The notes: generated from the letters alone by a model not told the origin. 64,000 nucleotides of DNA from Cytospora piceicola (GCA_023375675.1 JALQBC010000011.1:868001-932000), one strand, 5' to 3'; counted from the first letter of the stretch, positions 45,934-58,000 are shown. Translations and numbers: made by a program.

Positions 45934-48308
45934 TCACTTGGTCTGCACCGGCAGCTCCTTCGTCTCGTCCTTGGCCGCGGGGAACGGGTTGTAGACGGCG
46001 CGCTCGTCCCTCAGCTTGGAGATCTTCTCGATGGCCTCGTCCAGGGCGACGGGGGAGCCGCGGGACTGGGTGTCGGTGTCGTCGCGGTAGCGGATGTTGA
46101 CCTGCCTGTTGCGCATCTCCTCGTCGCCGACGACGAAGACGAAGTTGTACTGGGCCAGCTGGGCGCGGCGGATCTTCTTGGGCAGGGTCTCGCCCGAGGT
46201 GTCGACGTCGACGTGCATGAGCTTGTTCTTGAAGATCCTGCGCACCTCCTCGGCGTAGTCGTAGAAGCCCTTGCCGACGGGGATCACCATGACCTGCCGG
46301 GGGGACAGCCAGAACGGCCACTTGCCGCCGTAGTGCTCGCACAGGATCGCCGCGAACCGCTCCACCGAGCCGGCCATGGCCCGGTGGATGATGACGGGGC
46401 GCGCGCACCCGGGGCTCAGCGGCTTCTTGGTCGCCCGCTTGACCTCCTTGTCGGCGTTGTCCTCGGTGGCCGCCGGGGTGGGGCCCGCCTTGGCCGTGTC
46501 CTTCTCCGCCGCGCCGGGCGCGCCCTCGGCCGTCATGTACTCGAGGGAGAAGTTCTCTGGCTGGACAAAGTCCAGCTGCGCGGTGGCGCATTGCCATTCC
46601 CGGCCCAGGCTGTCGACGACCTTGATGTCGATCTTGGGCCCGTAGAAGGCGCCGTCGCCGGGGTTGTACTCCCAGTGGGAGTCAGTAGCCTTGGTGAAGT
46701 CCTCCAGGGCCTCCTCCAGGGCCTTCTCTGCCATGTCCCAGGTGGCAATCTCGCCCATGAAACCCTCTGGCCTTGTGGACAGCTTCAACTTGAAGGACAT
46801 GCCCAGGAGGCCGTAGAACTCCTTGAGGAAGTCGAAGATTCCAGCCATCTCCTCCTTGATTTGATCTTGACGGCAGAAGATATGCGCATCATCCTGTTGG
46901 AATCTTCGCACACGGGTCAGCCCTGACAGCGCGCCGGAGGCTTCGTTACGGTGCAATACTCCAAAATCGGCAAGACGCAGAGGCAACTCTCGGTGTGACC
47001 GATCACGGTTGGCGAACATGATACAGTGAGCCGGGCAGTTCATGGGCTTGAGGCCAAAGTCCTCCTTGTCCACCTTCTGAATAAACATGTCGTCCTTGTA
47101 GTGGGCCCAATGTCCAGACTGCTTCCACAGGTCGGCGTTGTACATGTTGGGAGTAATGACTTCGTCGTAGTCTCTCTTCCAGTACTGCTCCTTGAGGAAC
47201 CCGACGATCTTGTTGAAGATACGGGTACCATGAGGAAGCCAGAAGGCCGAGCCAGGGCTGACAGGGTCGAAGAAGAACAGCTCTTGTTCCCTGCCGATCT
47301 TGCGGTGGTCTCTCTTTGCGGCCTCTTCAAGCATCTTCTTGTGCTCAGCCATGCGCTTCTTGTCGGGGAAACTGACACCGTAGACACGCTGGAGAGAGTC
47401 GTTTTCTTGGTTACCCAGGAAGTAACTGGCAGAGTTCTTCAGGATGGAGAAGGCTTCTATTCTACCGGTATCAGGCACGTGGGGTCCTCGGCAGAGATCG
47501 ATCAATGGACCGTTACGGTAGACGGTGGTGGATGTTCCATCCGCGATCTTGTCCTTGATGATGTGTTGCTGCAGCGCTTTCTGTTAGCACGGCCTTGTGG
47601 CCATCTCGTCTCATCTTGAGGCCTCGTTCGTACCTTGTATTTGTTGTACTTGAACATCTCGAGGAGCTCTTCCTTGGTCATGACAAGACGCTCGAACTTT
47701 TGCTTCTCCTTGGAAATCTTGGAGACGATTGTCTCGAGCGGCTTCCAATCCGAGTCCTTCACTGCTGATCCGTCCGGAAGAGCCATCTCGTAGTAGAATC
47801 CAGTGTCGATAGGAGGTCCTATGCACAGAGAGCAACCGAACCGACGCTCGCAAGCCTCTCCCAAGACGTGGGCAGAACTGTGCCAGAAAACGGTCTTGCC
47901 GATGGGGTGGTCAAAGTCCAGCAACTCCAACTTGCAGCTCGCCTCAAGTGGTCTGTCCAGATCCCAGAGCTTCTCGTCATTTCCATCCAGCCTCGCAATC
48001 ACGGTGCGCTTGTACAGAGAGTTGGAGATGCCCCTGGCGATCTCGCCGGGTGTGGTCTCCCATGCGGTGCCCTCCTTGGTGGTTCCGTTGGGCATGGTGA
48101 TGGTGATGGCCTCGCGGGGCTTCTTAGCGGCTTCCTCATCTTGCTTCGCCTTCAGGCGGTCGAAGAGGTCGAGTCTGTCCTGCAAGAAGGAGGGAGGAGG
48201 CTGCATCTCCAAGGGTCCGGATTCGTCGGCCTTGGGGGCAGCCTTCTTCTCCTTCTTGGAAGCCTTCTGCGGCTGCTGCTGCTGCGGCTTTGCTGCGGCG
48301 TCCGCCAT
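45934..48308 (-). CDS. THS1: Threonyl-tRNA synthetase, cytosolic
   Basis: Exons 48308-47634 and 47580-45934 (intron 53 bp), 773 residues. A lysine-rich N-terminal extension ([13 protein letters not shown]) precedes the TGS domain ([14 protein letters not shown]), then the editing domain with [10 protein letters not shown] and the late Cys of DLCRGPHV. The class II catalytic core has motif 1 around [21 protein letters not shown], the zinc Cys in KPMNCPAHC, motif 2 [17 protein letters not shown] and motif 3 [10 protein letters not shown]. The anticodon-binding domain begins [14 protein letters not shown]. There is no mitochondrial presequence. A low-complexity Ala/Lys-rich insert of about 43 residues sits just before the motif 3 zinc-ligand region (46402-46530). 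The enzyme charges tRNA-Thr and hydrolyses mischarged Ser-tRNA-Thr. Confidence 0.97.
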
Positions 48309-48845
48309 GGTCGATTGATTTGTAGGGCGCGAGAGTATGCAGGGGGGAAGAGGCGGGGAGGTAGAATTCGAAGGACCGTGATGCGATCAATCGAGGATCG
48401 TCGCGGCGGGGCTCTCGTTTGTCGTCGATTATATGACAGACTTGACTGAGTCACAGGTTTGGGCTTCGACGTGGTGCTGCGGATTCGAAAATCGTGTCTC
48501 CCAAATAATAGCAGAGTGCAATTCCCGACCGAAGGGCGGGCTGCCCCGCGAAACTGCAGGTGTTCAATCACCCCTCCATTGCCAGACCTAGTAAGTCTCT
48601 CCGCCGGGAATTACTTACTGTCCATGGTTGGCGTGTCAGGCGTGTTACAGGGATGCAGGGGTAGTACAGATAGTATGTACTGTTATGCCTCGGGAGCCAT
48701 TCAGGAATCGAAGTAACTACCTAGGTACCTAAGTACTCGCTGCAGTAAGTCACTATATACCTGAGGACTCACCTTCGTATGCATTTATCATTATTAAAAA
48801 TAATTGATGTCCATTATCTAGTCCAGATACATCCTCAAAATCGCA
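48309..48845. other. Intergenic region THS1 / CWH41
   Basis: THS1 promoter and CWH41 3' flank. A CCTAGGTACC motif lies at 48717-48736. No gene is seen. Confidence 0.55.
48717..48736. repeat. CCTAGGTACC palindromic motif
   Basis: CTACCTAGGTACCTAAGTAC, a single copy of the word family clustered elsewhere in the window. Confidence 0.5.
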
Positions 48846-51598
48846 TCAACGCTCATGTTCCTCCAGGTCAATCATTTTGCCATACGTGCCTCTACCATGT
48901 GATCCCCTTGTTGACAGTCCCAAATACGTGACCACAGAAGCCATCAGTCCCATCAGTTTCTGTCTGAACAACAAAACCAGTAGGGCCACCGCCAATGCGG
49001 CAAACACCGTACTCATCGGCAGGCCATCCCTTGATGGCAACGCCGGCAAATCATTGCCGTGCACTTCCTGTGCTACCTCGCCTCTTGTAAATTCAAGCCC
49101 CATCAACAAGATCACACAGGACGTCCAGCCAGTGAACGCCCTGCTATGCCTCCCATTGCTCGTCTTGTCATCATACTGCTCCCACACGAACCCGGTCCTC
49201 ATGTAGCTCTTATACACTGCCTTGACCACTCGGTCCCTAAGGTCCGCCGCAAGGGCCAGCGCCCTCCCTTGAACCGGCGTGGGGGCCATCGGCTGGCCCT
49301 CTATGCCTAGCGCTCGCAGGCGCTGGACGGCCAGTACGTTCAGGTTCATCCAGACCGCACCGCGCCAGTAATCTTCATCTTGCCTGTACAACTTGTCCGC
49401 CTGGCTCAAGCTCCGAAGCCCGGATGATGACCACAGCTTATCCTCGTCCGACAGCAGGTCCAGAACGGCGGGGAGATGGGGGTGGTCTGCATCCATAAGG
49501 CCTGTGAGGAGCGGGAAGAGCGATACGTAGCCGAGGTGACAGACATGCTGGTACTGGGCGTTGGAGTCGTGCCCTACAATCGTCGCGTCGCAGTACGCCC
49601 CCTGTGTCTCATCCCAATGCAGCACATCCAGATTATGTCTTACGGCTTTCAGCTGCTCTCTGTAAGTATCCGTGTAGCTCCTCTCACCAAGGGCTTGCGC
49701 CATCTGCATCAAAGCACGGGCAGAGGCACCAACCCATGCGAGTGCGTCAACGTGCAGCTCGCCGGGATGAGGTGGGTTCGCCCGCGGATAGTCGTCAAGC
49801 CCGCTTGCCAACGTGTGCTGGGGTGTCCTGCCTCGCCAGCGATAACCCTCGACGGGAACGGCGCCCTTGGGGTGAGGATAGGTCTTGAGATCCCCAGCCT
49901 GGGTGCGGCGAAACCATTGGTAGTGCTTGTCAAGAAGAGGGTACAGCTCCTTCATCAGGGCCTTTCCTGCATCTGGGGTGGCCAAGTATTTGGACGGGTG
50001 ACCAGAGTAGCGGGACGTCCCTATCAGTTTCTGGAGAAGGGCTGGCAACGCTAATGCAAGCAGTGTTGGCGGATTGGCGTGGTGAGGATACTGGGTTTGG
50101 AACTGTGGCGGTACTCGGCTGCGCGCTTCTGGTCCTAGAATTTGTTCTCTAGCGATCCAACCATCTTTGTCCATCTGGTTGAGCCAGCTTCGAAATACGG
50201 AGACGGCCAGATCAAGGTCCCATTCTATGACAGGCAGCAGATGGAAACCCTCGTCCCATAAGAATCCTCTGGGGAAGAAGGCCCTTGAGGGTGTGAAGGA
50301 AAGGAGCGAGGTTGGTTCTGTCTTGGCGATCTGGGCACGATCCATCGCTGCTTTCTCTCTGAGCCAAAAATTGACATCGGTCTCCTTGTACTCTGGGGCG
50401 TTCGATCGATCGACGTTGCTGTCTCCATGGAAAAACCCCAGGCCTCCCAAGAGGTCGGACAACAACGCTTGAGTAAAGACTGCATATTTATCCTCCTGGA
50501 ATTCCGAGGCACGGGGGAATACCTTGTCCACCTGCGAGGGGAACGTTGAGCGCATCTCGCTGAGCGCTGTGATATTGGCTGGGGCAGTATTGGTCAGAAA
50601 TATGCCTTCATCTGCTTGTCTGGATCTTGCTTACGGGCTTGGTGATATGTGAAGGTTGTTGAGAAGGAACCGATGAAATTAAAGTTCACAAAATGTATAT
50701 TCCCATTGCCAGGACTACTAGAAGGCACGACCTTCCTGTAATCTTGGGAATCATCGTTCAGTAGCAGATCAGTGTAAACAGCTGAACACATAGTGTGTCA
50801 GCTTCGATCCTTGGTTTCTGGTTTCTTCTCACGGGGACATTCCACTCACATTTGGCCTGCCATAACTGGTTCTCAGAGACCTGGGCACTCTTCACAGCGG
50901 TGCGGTGGATGATGTTCTCCTTGCTGTCGGCGAACACAACCATATCAAAAGACCCCAGCTTCGGGTCATGGCCATGGCAAGTCGCTCCAAAAGCTAGCGA
51001 GTGGCCGGTTCCTCGTTTTAGATGCTCACAGTAGAGATTCTTCTTCGCCGAGCCACTCATCCCTTCAAGGGCAAGGTGGAAGATAACTGATGTCTTGACG
51101 TTCGCTGGGGCTCCTGGTCGAGGTTCCCCGGCGACTCGAACAGTCCAGCCCTTGCCGTCTTCCGTCTTGATGAAATCGGTGGTGAGGTCGACACCAAGCT
51201 CCTCATCTTGTATGAATTGAGAACCTCCAATTCGTGGGTCGTACATGGTCCAGCCATGCCCCTTTATGCCATCGTGCTGCTCGCACGTGTCGCGGATAGC
51301 TGTGTATTCATGTAAGCATACCTCATGGGTAGTAGTGTACCGGAGGACAGTAACAAGAGTAAGTAGTCAAGGACATACTCTCCATGAGACGGTGCCGATC
51401 ATCACCACTTGCCCACATCAACCCCATGAGAAAAGTCTCGGGTATTTGTGGTCGCACACCAAAGTACATGCCCGGTCTGTACGGACCCCAAGTCTGCCAG
51501 TTAATATCATCATGACGGTTTGAGGCCACCACAGGGCAGATGGACCAAACACTCAGCAAGACACCAACTGCGAACAACTGGAACAAGAAAAGACTCAT
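48846..51598 (-). CDS. CWH41: Mannosyl-oligosaccharide glucosidase (ER alpha-glucosidase I, GH63)
   Basis: Four exons: 51598-51379, 51299-50850, 50781-50635 and 50578-48846 (introns 79, 68 and 56 bp), 849 residues. An N-terminal hydrophobic leader (FQLFAVGVLLSVWSICPVVAS) looks cleavable. The N domain follows with WGPYRPGMYFGVRPQIP, DTCEQHDGIKGHGW and YDPRIGGSQFI. The (alpha/alpha)6 catalytic domain has FFPRGFLWDEGFHLLPV, WIAREQILGPEARSRVP, HVDALAWVG and EDYWRGAVWMNLN with the catalytic acids. Glucosidase I trims the terminal alpha-1,2-glucose from Glc3Man9GlcNAc2 on new glycoproteins. A second hydrophobic segment lies near the C terminus (about 795-811), followed by 38 polar residues. The tripartite N-terminal splicing is inferred from homology and frame. 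Confidence 0.93.
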
Positions 51599-52300
51599 GG
51601 TCACATGTTGATTCTAAGTCCAAGGAGACGGCGAGACGACACAATGCTCGCAACGAATTTCGGAAAATGATCGAGGGTAAGATTAACCAAGTTAAGTATG
51701 CATGGAGATCAGGAGCGGCTGTCAGATCTTGGGAGATGTGCTGTGTTACTATACTTGGATCAACAACCAAACATGCGACCGCTCAGACACAAACATGCGC
51801 CGCCACACTAACAGCCTGCCGCCCAGCGGAACCAAAATAAAACACCATAATATTTGTAGCTGATGGCTGAAAGCCAGACAAGACTAGACAAACAAAAGAC
51901 GGGTGGCTTTGGTGGTCATGCTAAGTAGATTGACTCTTATGAGGGATGATCTCCATTCCTATGAAGAGTGGTAGGTAGTAAGTAATACACCCAGTATAGC
52001 AACCCTGGAAGGTAGAGGTGCCACCTGGTGAGGTAGGCTAGCGGGCCGCCGGCTTCTAATCCCCCACCACCCCTGCCTATTACCTTTTAGCTCTGACGGG
52101 GATATGCGTCGCATACTGCGGATTTCCTGTCTATTGACGACATCAATCCCCACTATAGCAGTCCTGTCGCAATAATCATTTTCGTCGCGTCGTCGCGCCC
52201 ATGCCTTGATACTTGGGAATAGACCCCCTCGGACCCGTTTACTCAGTTCCGCAAAAGAAAAAGACGGCCACGAATCCCGCAGGAACGATCCCAAGTCGCG
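51599..52300. promoter_or_regulatory. Divergent promoter region CWH41 / F-box gene
   Basis: 702 bp between two divergent genes. No gene is seen in it. Confidence 0.5.
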
Positions 52301-54229
52301 ATGGCCACCCTCGAGAACGTCCCAGACGAAATAATACGTCACATCCTCCAGTACCTCTCGCCCGAAGAGGCCTTCGCGAACGTCCAGCTGGTCTCCAAGA
52401 CCTTCAACCGCATCGCCAACGAGCCCCTCCTCTGGAAATACTACTGCCTGTCCTCCTTCCGATACTGGGACGACGAGCATCGCCTCGGCGAGAAGCTCCA
52501 GCTCAGGGCGTCGCAGACCGCGTGGAGGGACCTGTGGAGGGGGCGAAGGGCGCGCAATGCAAAAATATCAGGGCTTCTAGACGATGTTGTAGCGACCAAG
52601 GTCGGGCGGCTACAAAAGATTGGTGAAATATGTCGATATGGCTACGACGCCAAGGATGTTCTAATCGCGCAGAGCCGGACGGATGACTCTGCCGACGATG
52701 TCCTGGCCCGACGATACTATGCCAACACCGCACTCGCCAGTATCCACAGAGGCGTCGCAGTTCACGAGTGGTCCCACTACCAGCTCGCGCCCTTGACCGT
52801 CCAGGGGCTGGACCGCGCCCTCGCCGCCTTCGACATGTTCTTTGTCCGCGGGGACGACAACGACATCGACGATACTTGCGCGCTGCTGGATCGCCTGGCT
52901 GCGGACTTTGTAGAACAGCAGGGGAAGAAATTCGAGGGGCTCTCTGCGCGCGACAAGGCACTGGCTCTGCTGAAATGGGTCCGCGCGAGGAATCTAGTGG
53001 GCATGGACGACCCAGAGGAGAACTACCGCAACCTGCGAAACTGCCTCATCGGTTATGCTCTGCGCGACGAGAGGCACCCTTCACTCCCCGTAATATCTGC
53101 TGTCATATATACCTGTCTGGCAGAGAGGATTGGCCTGCGCGCTGCTTGCGCTGCCTTCCCTAGCCACGTCCATGCCATGGTCATGGCGCCAGCCGGGCGA
53201 GATTTGGACGGGAAGGAAGTGTCTACTCCTGCCAATGAAGCGGACAAGATGTTTCTGGATCCATATGGCTCGAGTGAGGAAATCCAGTTTGATGACTTGC
53301 GCTCCCGACTCGTTGAATTGGACTGGATCAACGGCAGAGATGCCTTCCTGGTCGCGGCCCCGGTGCCAATAATGGTATATCGCGTCGGCCGGAATCTAGC
53401 GGCGACGTTTGGTTCGTTCTATAACACCAGGCAGGACCGACTCGCGGCTCTGAATGGCCGACCCCCTTCCAAGCTGACCGTGGAAAGCGCTGCATATGCG
53501 GCTCGCTGGACTAACCTCCTGATGACGCCCGTGAGCAATTTACAGTGGGACAACACGCTCGACCAGTTCCTCAACCAGCTCGCGCAGCAGTTCCCCGAGG
53601 ACTCGTGGCTGGTCGAGGAGTACATCCTGCCTCTCTACCAGATCTTCACGCAGTCCGTCCAGCCCCGCATTCGGTTCACGTGGGAGAATCTCCCCGAGAT
53701 GCTGGGCCTGATCCGCAATATGGACAATAGGCAGCCCACGGTCAGCCGGCGGTATACGCAGGAGATCCACCAGAACGTATGGTACACGGTTGGTCAGGTC
53801 TTCCGGCACAAGCGGTACGGGTACATCGGCATCATCAACGGTTGGGGCGAAAGGGGCACCCAGTCCCTTCCCATGCCGCATAACATGTCGTTCGAGGAGG
53901 CGATGGATGAGATGGCGGACTCTGGGACGGACAGCGACACAGTCAGGCAGCGGCTTCGAAAAAAGACGTTCTACACATGCTTGTTAGTATTATCCGCGCC
54001 CATCAGTGGACGTCTTTCGACTGGATTGGGCTTTTGCTGACACCAACAACTGTACAGGAAGCATGACCACGACCGTCATGTCGTCGCCCAGGACAGGATC
54101 GAGATCATCAGGGACCCGAAGCTCATCCCGGAGGGTCTGATGCAAAATTCTGGAAAGTTCTTCAAGAGGTTTGACCGCAAGACGTGCACTTTCGTGTCGA
54201 ACATCAAGGAGTACTTCCCTGATGACTAG
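52301..54229 (+). CDS. FBXO21-like F-box protein with YccV-like domain
   Basis: Exons 52301-53982 and 54058-54229 (intron 75 bp), 617 residues. An F-box is at about 5-50 (LENVPDEIIRHILQYLSPEEAFANVQLVSKTF). A transglutaminase-like/SirB1 region (about 160-345) contains DDTCALLDRLAADF and GLSARDKALALLKWV, LPVISAVIYTCLAERIGL. Near the C terminus a YccV/hemimethylated-DNA-binding-like fold is at about 485-600 (WYTVGQVFRHKRYGYIGIINGW, then ending SNIKEYFPDD). This order is that of human FBXO21, an SCF ubiquitin-ligase substrate receptor, so the protein probably picks substrates for Skp1-Cul1. The splice makes the Leu codon of YTCL and joins to KHDHDRHVV. Confidence 0.92.
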
Positions 54230-54865
54230 CTGGCAGGAGTTTCTGCAAAGGTGGCAGGCAACGGGGAGGTTTTCACATCACGGCACGGATTTGCCCATAG
54301 TCTTCGATATCAATACCCAACATAGCGTTTCTCTCTTCTCTCTGAACATCACCACATTGCGTATTCTCACATTGTGTTTCCTGTTTCCTATTCGTTGACA
54401 TCTTGTTGCACTGGCGTACTCGCAACTGGGAAGAATGTCAATCTCGCCGCTCTGTAAGTGTGACCAGACAGGCTGATAGCCTTCCGAGAGTAAATACTCA
54501 CGAGACCCAGGCAGATCTCGCGTACTTTTAAAGCATCCGCTACATTATCTAAAGAAGCAGCGGACCCTTGAACTACCAAGGGGGCGCAAGGAGGAGGCCT
54601 CATTGAACCGGGAACTAGGAGTTAGAGGAAGCTCTCGGGACAGTGTGTCAACCACAACAGGCCCCAATGGCCACTATCTATGCATTTATAGAACAGTCAT
54701 CGGTCAGTATGGATATTATTGTCCGTGGTTATTGCGTCTTTAAGCCGTGAATGGTACCACTGCTTTTTTTCCGCTGGGAGGGTCGGAGGAAATGCATAAT
54801 TGGTGATGGAAGATGACAGCAAATTGATAATAGCTACATAGGACACTATAGATCCACACTGTGAG
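54230..54865. other. Intergenic region F-box gene / tRNA-Leu
   Basis: 3' UTR of the F-box gene, then AT-moderate DNA. No gene is seen. Confidence 0.5.
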
Positions 54866-55003
54866 GGTCGTATGGCCGAGTGGTCTAAGGGTTAGTGTTT
54901 TCTTCACTCGATTTTATTGAAACGTAGTCTAACATCATGTTAAGCGGCACATTTAAGCTGTGCTATCCGAGAGGATGCGTGCGTTCGAACCGCACTGCGA
55001 CCA
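54866..55003 (+). tRNA. tRNA-Leu(UAA) with a 54 bp insertion between D arm and anticodon arm
   Basis: Exon parts 54866-54890 and 54945-55003 join to an 84-nt type II tRNA. Acceptor GGTCGTA pairs with TGCGACC (one G-T), discriminator A. The D arm is GCC...GGC with the A box TGGCCGAGTGG. The anticodon stem GCACA/TGTGC is perfect, with loop TTTAAGC and anticodon TAA (54954-54956). The variable arm is ATCC-GAGA-GGAT, and the T arm is GTGCG-TTCGAAC-CGCAC (intact B box). The joined D arm/anticodon region TCTAAGGCGGCA matches the yeast tRNA-Leu(UAA) as I remember it. The insertion (54891-54944, ambiguous by 1 nt) is not at the canonical 37/38 site. It contains a GTTAG/CTAAC pairing. It could be an ectopic intron or a disrupted gene. 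Confidence 0.88.
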
Positions 55004-55006
55004 ATA

Positions 55007-55014
55007 TTTTTTTT
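55007..55014 (+). terminator. RNA polymerase III terminator of tRNA-Leu
   Basis: A run of eight T begins 3 bp after the discriminator base, a strong Pol III stop. Confidence 0.85.
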
Positions 55015-58000
55015 CATGCTCCTTTTTTGTTCAAATGCTTGAATACTGGAATCTTGGTTTTTCTGCTTGGGGCTCTGCGGGAAGCGCCGCACGGGAAAAT
55101 AGGCTGTTCCAAGTCGTCGGAACTGACAATAGGCAGGGCACGACGGATAGCCACTGCCTTTCCTGCTACTATGAAGCATTCGGGCCCGAGGAAAATATCA
55201 ATTGATGTTTGCCAACAAACCCAACGACAGCGACGTTTCCCCATATCGTTTTCCTCGGGTCGATCCCTTTCACCCGGGCCTACTCGCCCTGGGCTTTCGC
55301 TAGAAATGGCATACTACGTAACGAAAAAGGTACAGGCATTTCAGCCGCGCATTACAGATCATGAACCCCATTGTGTACACATGCACAGCTAGGTACGCCC
55401 CGACTGCCCGAGTACCTTTACATTTCGAGTCCACCCGACCTCGAGACTTGGCCTACGAAAGACACATGGGTCTGCCACCCATACAGTGACGTTGACCCAT
55501 GGGTTTCCCGTGAGTCTCGGGTACAAAGTGTGGATCGAACCCACACGACAACGGGTCCTTCGCCTACTCAGGACGACCTCCGCCCGGACTTCCCGGGCTG
55601 AGCGCTCGGAAACAGGGAGATGTATGGAGACAGCCCGGAAGGAATGGTACAGGAAGGAGACGGTCCGCGCCCAAGAGTGAGCTGGATAGTGGAAATCCTG
55701 GTGCCGCCCACCTATGGTACGAAGACAGCTGGTAATGTCATATGCCAGGACGGCCGTTGGACAGCATCGTCCAAGAGACGGTCGGTGGAAGGATTCAACT
55801 ATGCCTTGCGACCGGTGGAGGCCGGCGACGAGTTGATCATTGTACTCGGCTCGGAAAGAGGTCAAGCTGTTTGGCCCTGGTACGAGGTTGAAGAACCGAC
55901 TCCCGTGGGTACTCCCGAATAACATGACCTCTCAGCCTCTAGACAAGCCGATGCTCTGCTACAGTGGCAGTATCTGAGCCCAGAGCAACCGTCCTCATCT
56001 GGCAGGCAGGGAGACGGAGATGGATACGGAAAATCATATGTCCAAGGGCACAGGAGCGAGGGCGTTTGCCACTCAGACTCCTTGTTGGCCCTTGATCCAG
56101 ATATGTAGCACAGGTCTGGTAATGTGCCTCCTGACTCTCAGCTTCGAGTTTGGCGCACCACATGTGTCGTCCGGAGTACGCTCCGTTCTGCATCATCGAC
56201 TCTCGTTACCTACCTCTGCTTCACCGAGTTGCTCTCCAGTTCAGTGTAGTCTTGTACGCAAGGCATCCGTGGTACGGGCCAGATGACCAGTCGTCTGTCC
56301 CCTGGGGATCGACGATCCGTCTTCGACCCTGCATTGGCACTCTCTAGGCGATCTCCCGTCAGGCATCCCTTCTTTTCCCACGGATTGTTCATGTCAACTC
56401 CTCATCAAGTTGTTTTCCTGAGCCGCGGGCTTCAGTCCGACTGTCCTCCCTGACTGTCTCAGGTTGCCTTCTCTGTCAGATGATCATCACTCCAAGCCCC
56501 CTCCAGACTGCTTCGTCAAGGAATCCGATGTCTCTTGCTGCGTGATTGCATGTATTCCCGAAGCCTCCATGATCGGCGGCCCAATAGTCGAAAGCAGCCA
56601 TTGTGGCACCCTTACCCAACACTGTGCTTGATGGGTAAAATATGCCTCAAGGACTGTATAAATTCAATTGTAGGCTGTCCCACAAACAAGTCGAATCAAC
56701 CACTATTTATAAGAACGGTAAGCGTGGATTGCAGAGTAGATCCCTCGTCCGAGCGCTCGGCATAGACTGTAGACAGCAGACGTTGCTTCCCAAACGGCCC
56801 GAGAGAAGAAGTCAGACATCGGCATGCCGATTGGCGAGTATGAGTATAGACTCTCCCTTTCGAAGGGCTTAGCGGTAAGACACTTGGGTGTTGACCATAC
56901 GGTCCGGTGAAACTAGAGACACCAGAGTGCCGACTAGTGTTTATGCTTATTGATGAAACGGGAAGTCCAATGCACGGAAGGTTTCTGGTATGCCCGAGGC
57001 GGCTTGGGGAGTATCCATGGATGCAAACAGGACAGCAACGGTTCAGGGCATTGTCAATTGGGGTTTTTTTTTTAGTAAGCAAGTATGTAGAAGAGAGAGA
57101 CATCATTCCTCTGAAGGAATAATAGCCTGGGCTTCCATTAGTCGGACAGTCGGGGCTTTATCTCAAGTAAATCCACGAAATTAAAGGTGGGCGAGCAGCT
57201 CACCAGAATGACGACAGAGTGCAGGCATTCCAAGTATTTTGTTGATGAGATGAAATGAAATGAGACACGGCAACGAATGCTAGTCCCTGCAGGGCAAACC
57301 TTCTTTTTAAATCAATGTTTTCCCCCCGCCAAGTATAAGAAAAGGGGCGGGGGGAGGGGAAGGGGGAACAAAAGATCGAATTTGGATCACCACAAAGTCC
57401 ACACGCGGTAATGTAAGAACGCCGTTGCTGCAGCATCATGACCCCGAAAAAGGAAGGGAGCTTGCGGCAGCTAAAGGGTACCGCAAGGCGATGGGATCTA
57501 GAACTTCAGGGACCAACGGGCCCATGCTTGGCCCTCGCAGGAAAACAAGAGACGTCCAGAACGCCTTTGCGGTATACGGTTCGTTTAAGCTTATCACATC
57601 AGTCAGGGACCCGGTGGCCAGGCGGTTCTGTCGAGAGGTCTAGACCACAAGGAACAACAAAAAACGTGGGGAGCCAAAAAGCATACATACATGTACGGAA
57701 GCAAATACGTCGTCGTATTCCCGATGACATCGGTGGTGACAAGGTAGCCATTTTGCTGTTACGACATTTGACACTGACACTTTGACACTTTGACAACTGT
57801 CATGAAATGGAACACCGACACCGACAAGGGGCAACATTGGAGGGAATGTGGTGATTAGGGATGATAGCGTTTCTGCTGCTTAGCCCTTCTTACTTTTTGG
57901 CTTTTTGGCTTTTTGGCTTTTACCAAGGGACTGGATAGTGTCTCGGGCATCGCTGTATTAGTGGGCAATCAGGGCTGAACATTGGAAGCCACCGTTATCA

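Noticed and set aside
45922..46926. 334-codon open frame antisense to threonyl-tRNA synthetase
   Set aside because: Leu/Val/Gly-rich shadow frame opposite conserved catalytic motifs; no independent support.
55520..55640. tRNA-like sequence on the minus strand with a T-arm (TGTGG-GTTCGAT-CCACA)
   Set aside because: The T-arm is good, but no 5' strand pairs with the acceptor end and no proper D or anticodon arm is present; at most a tRNA fragment.
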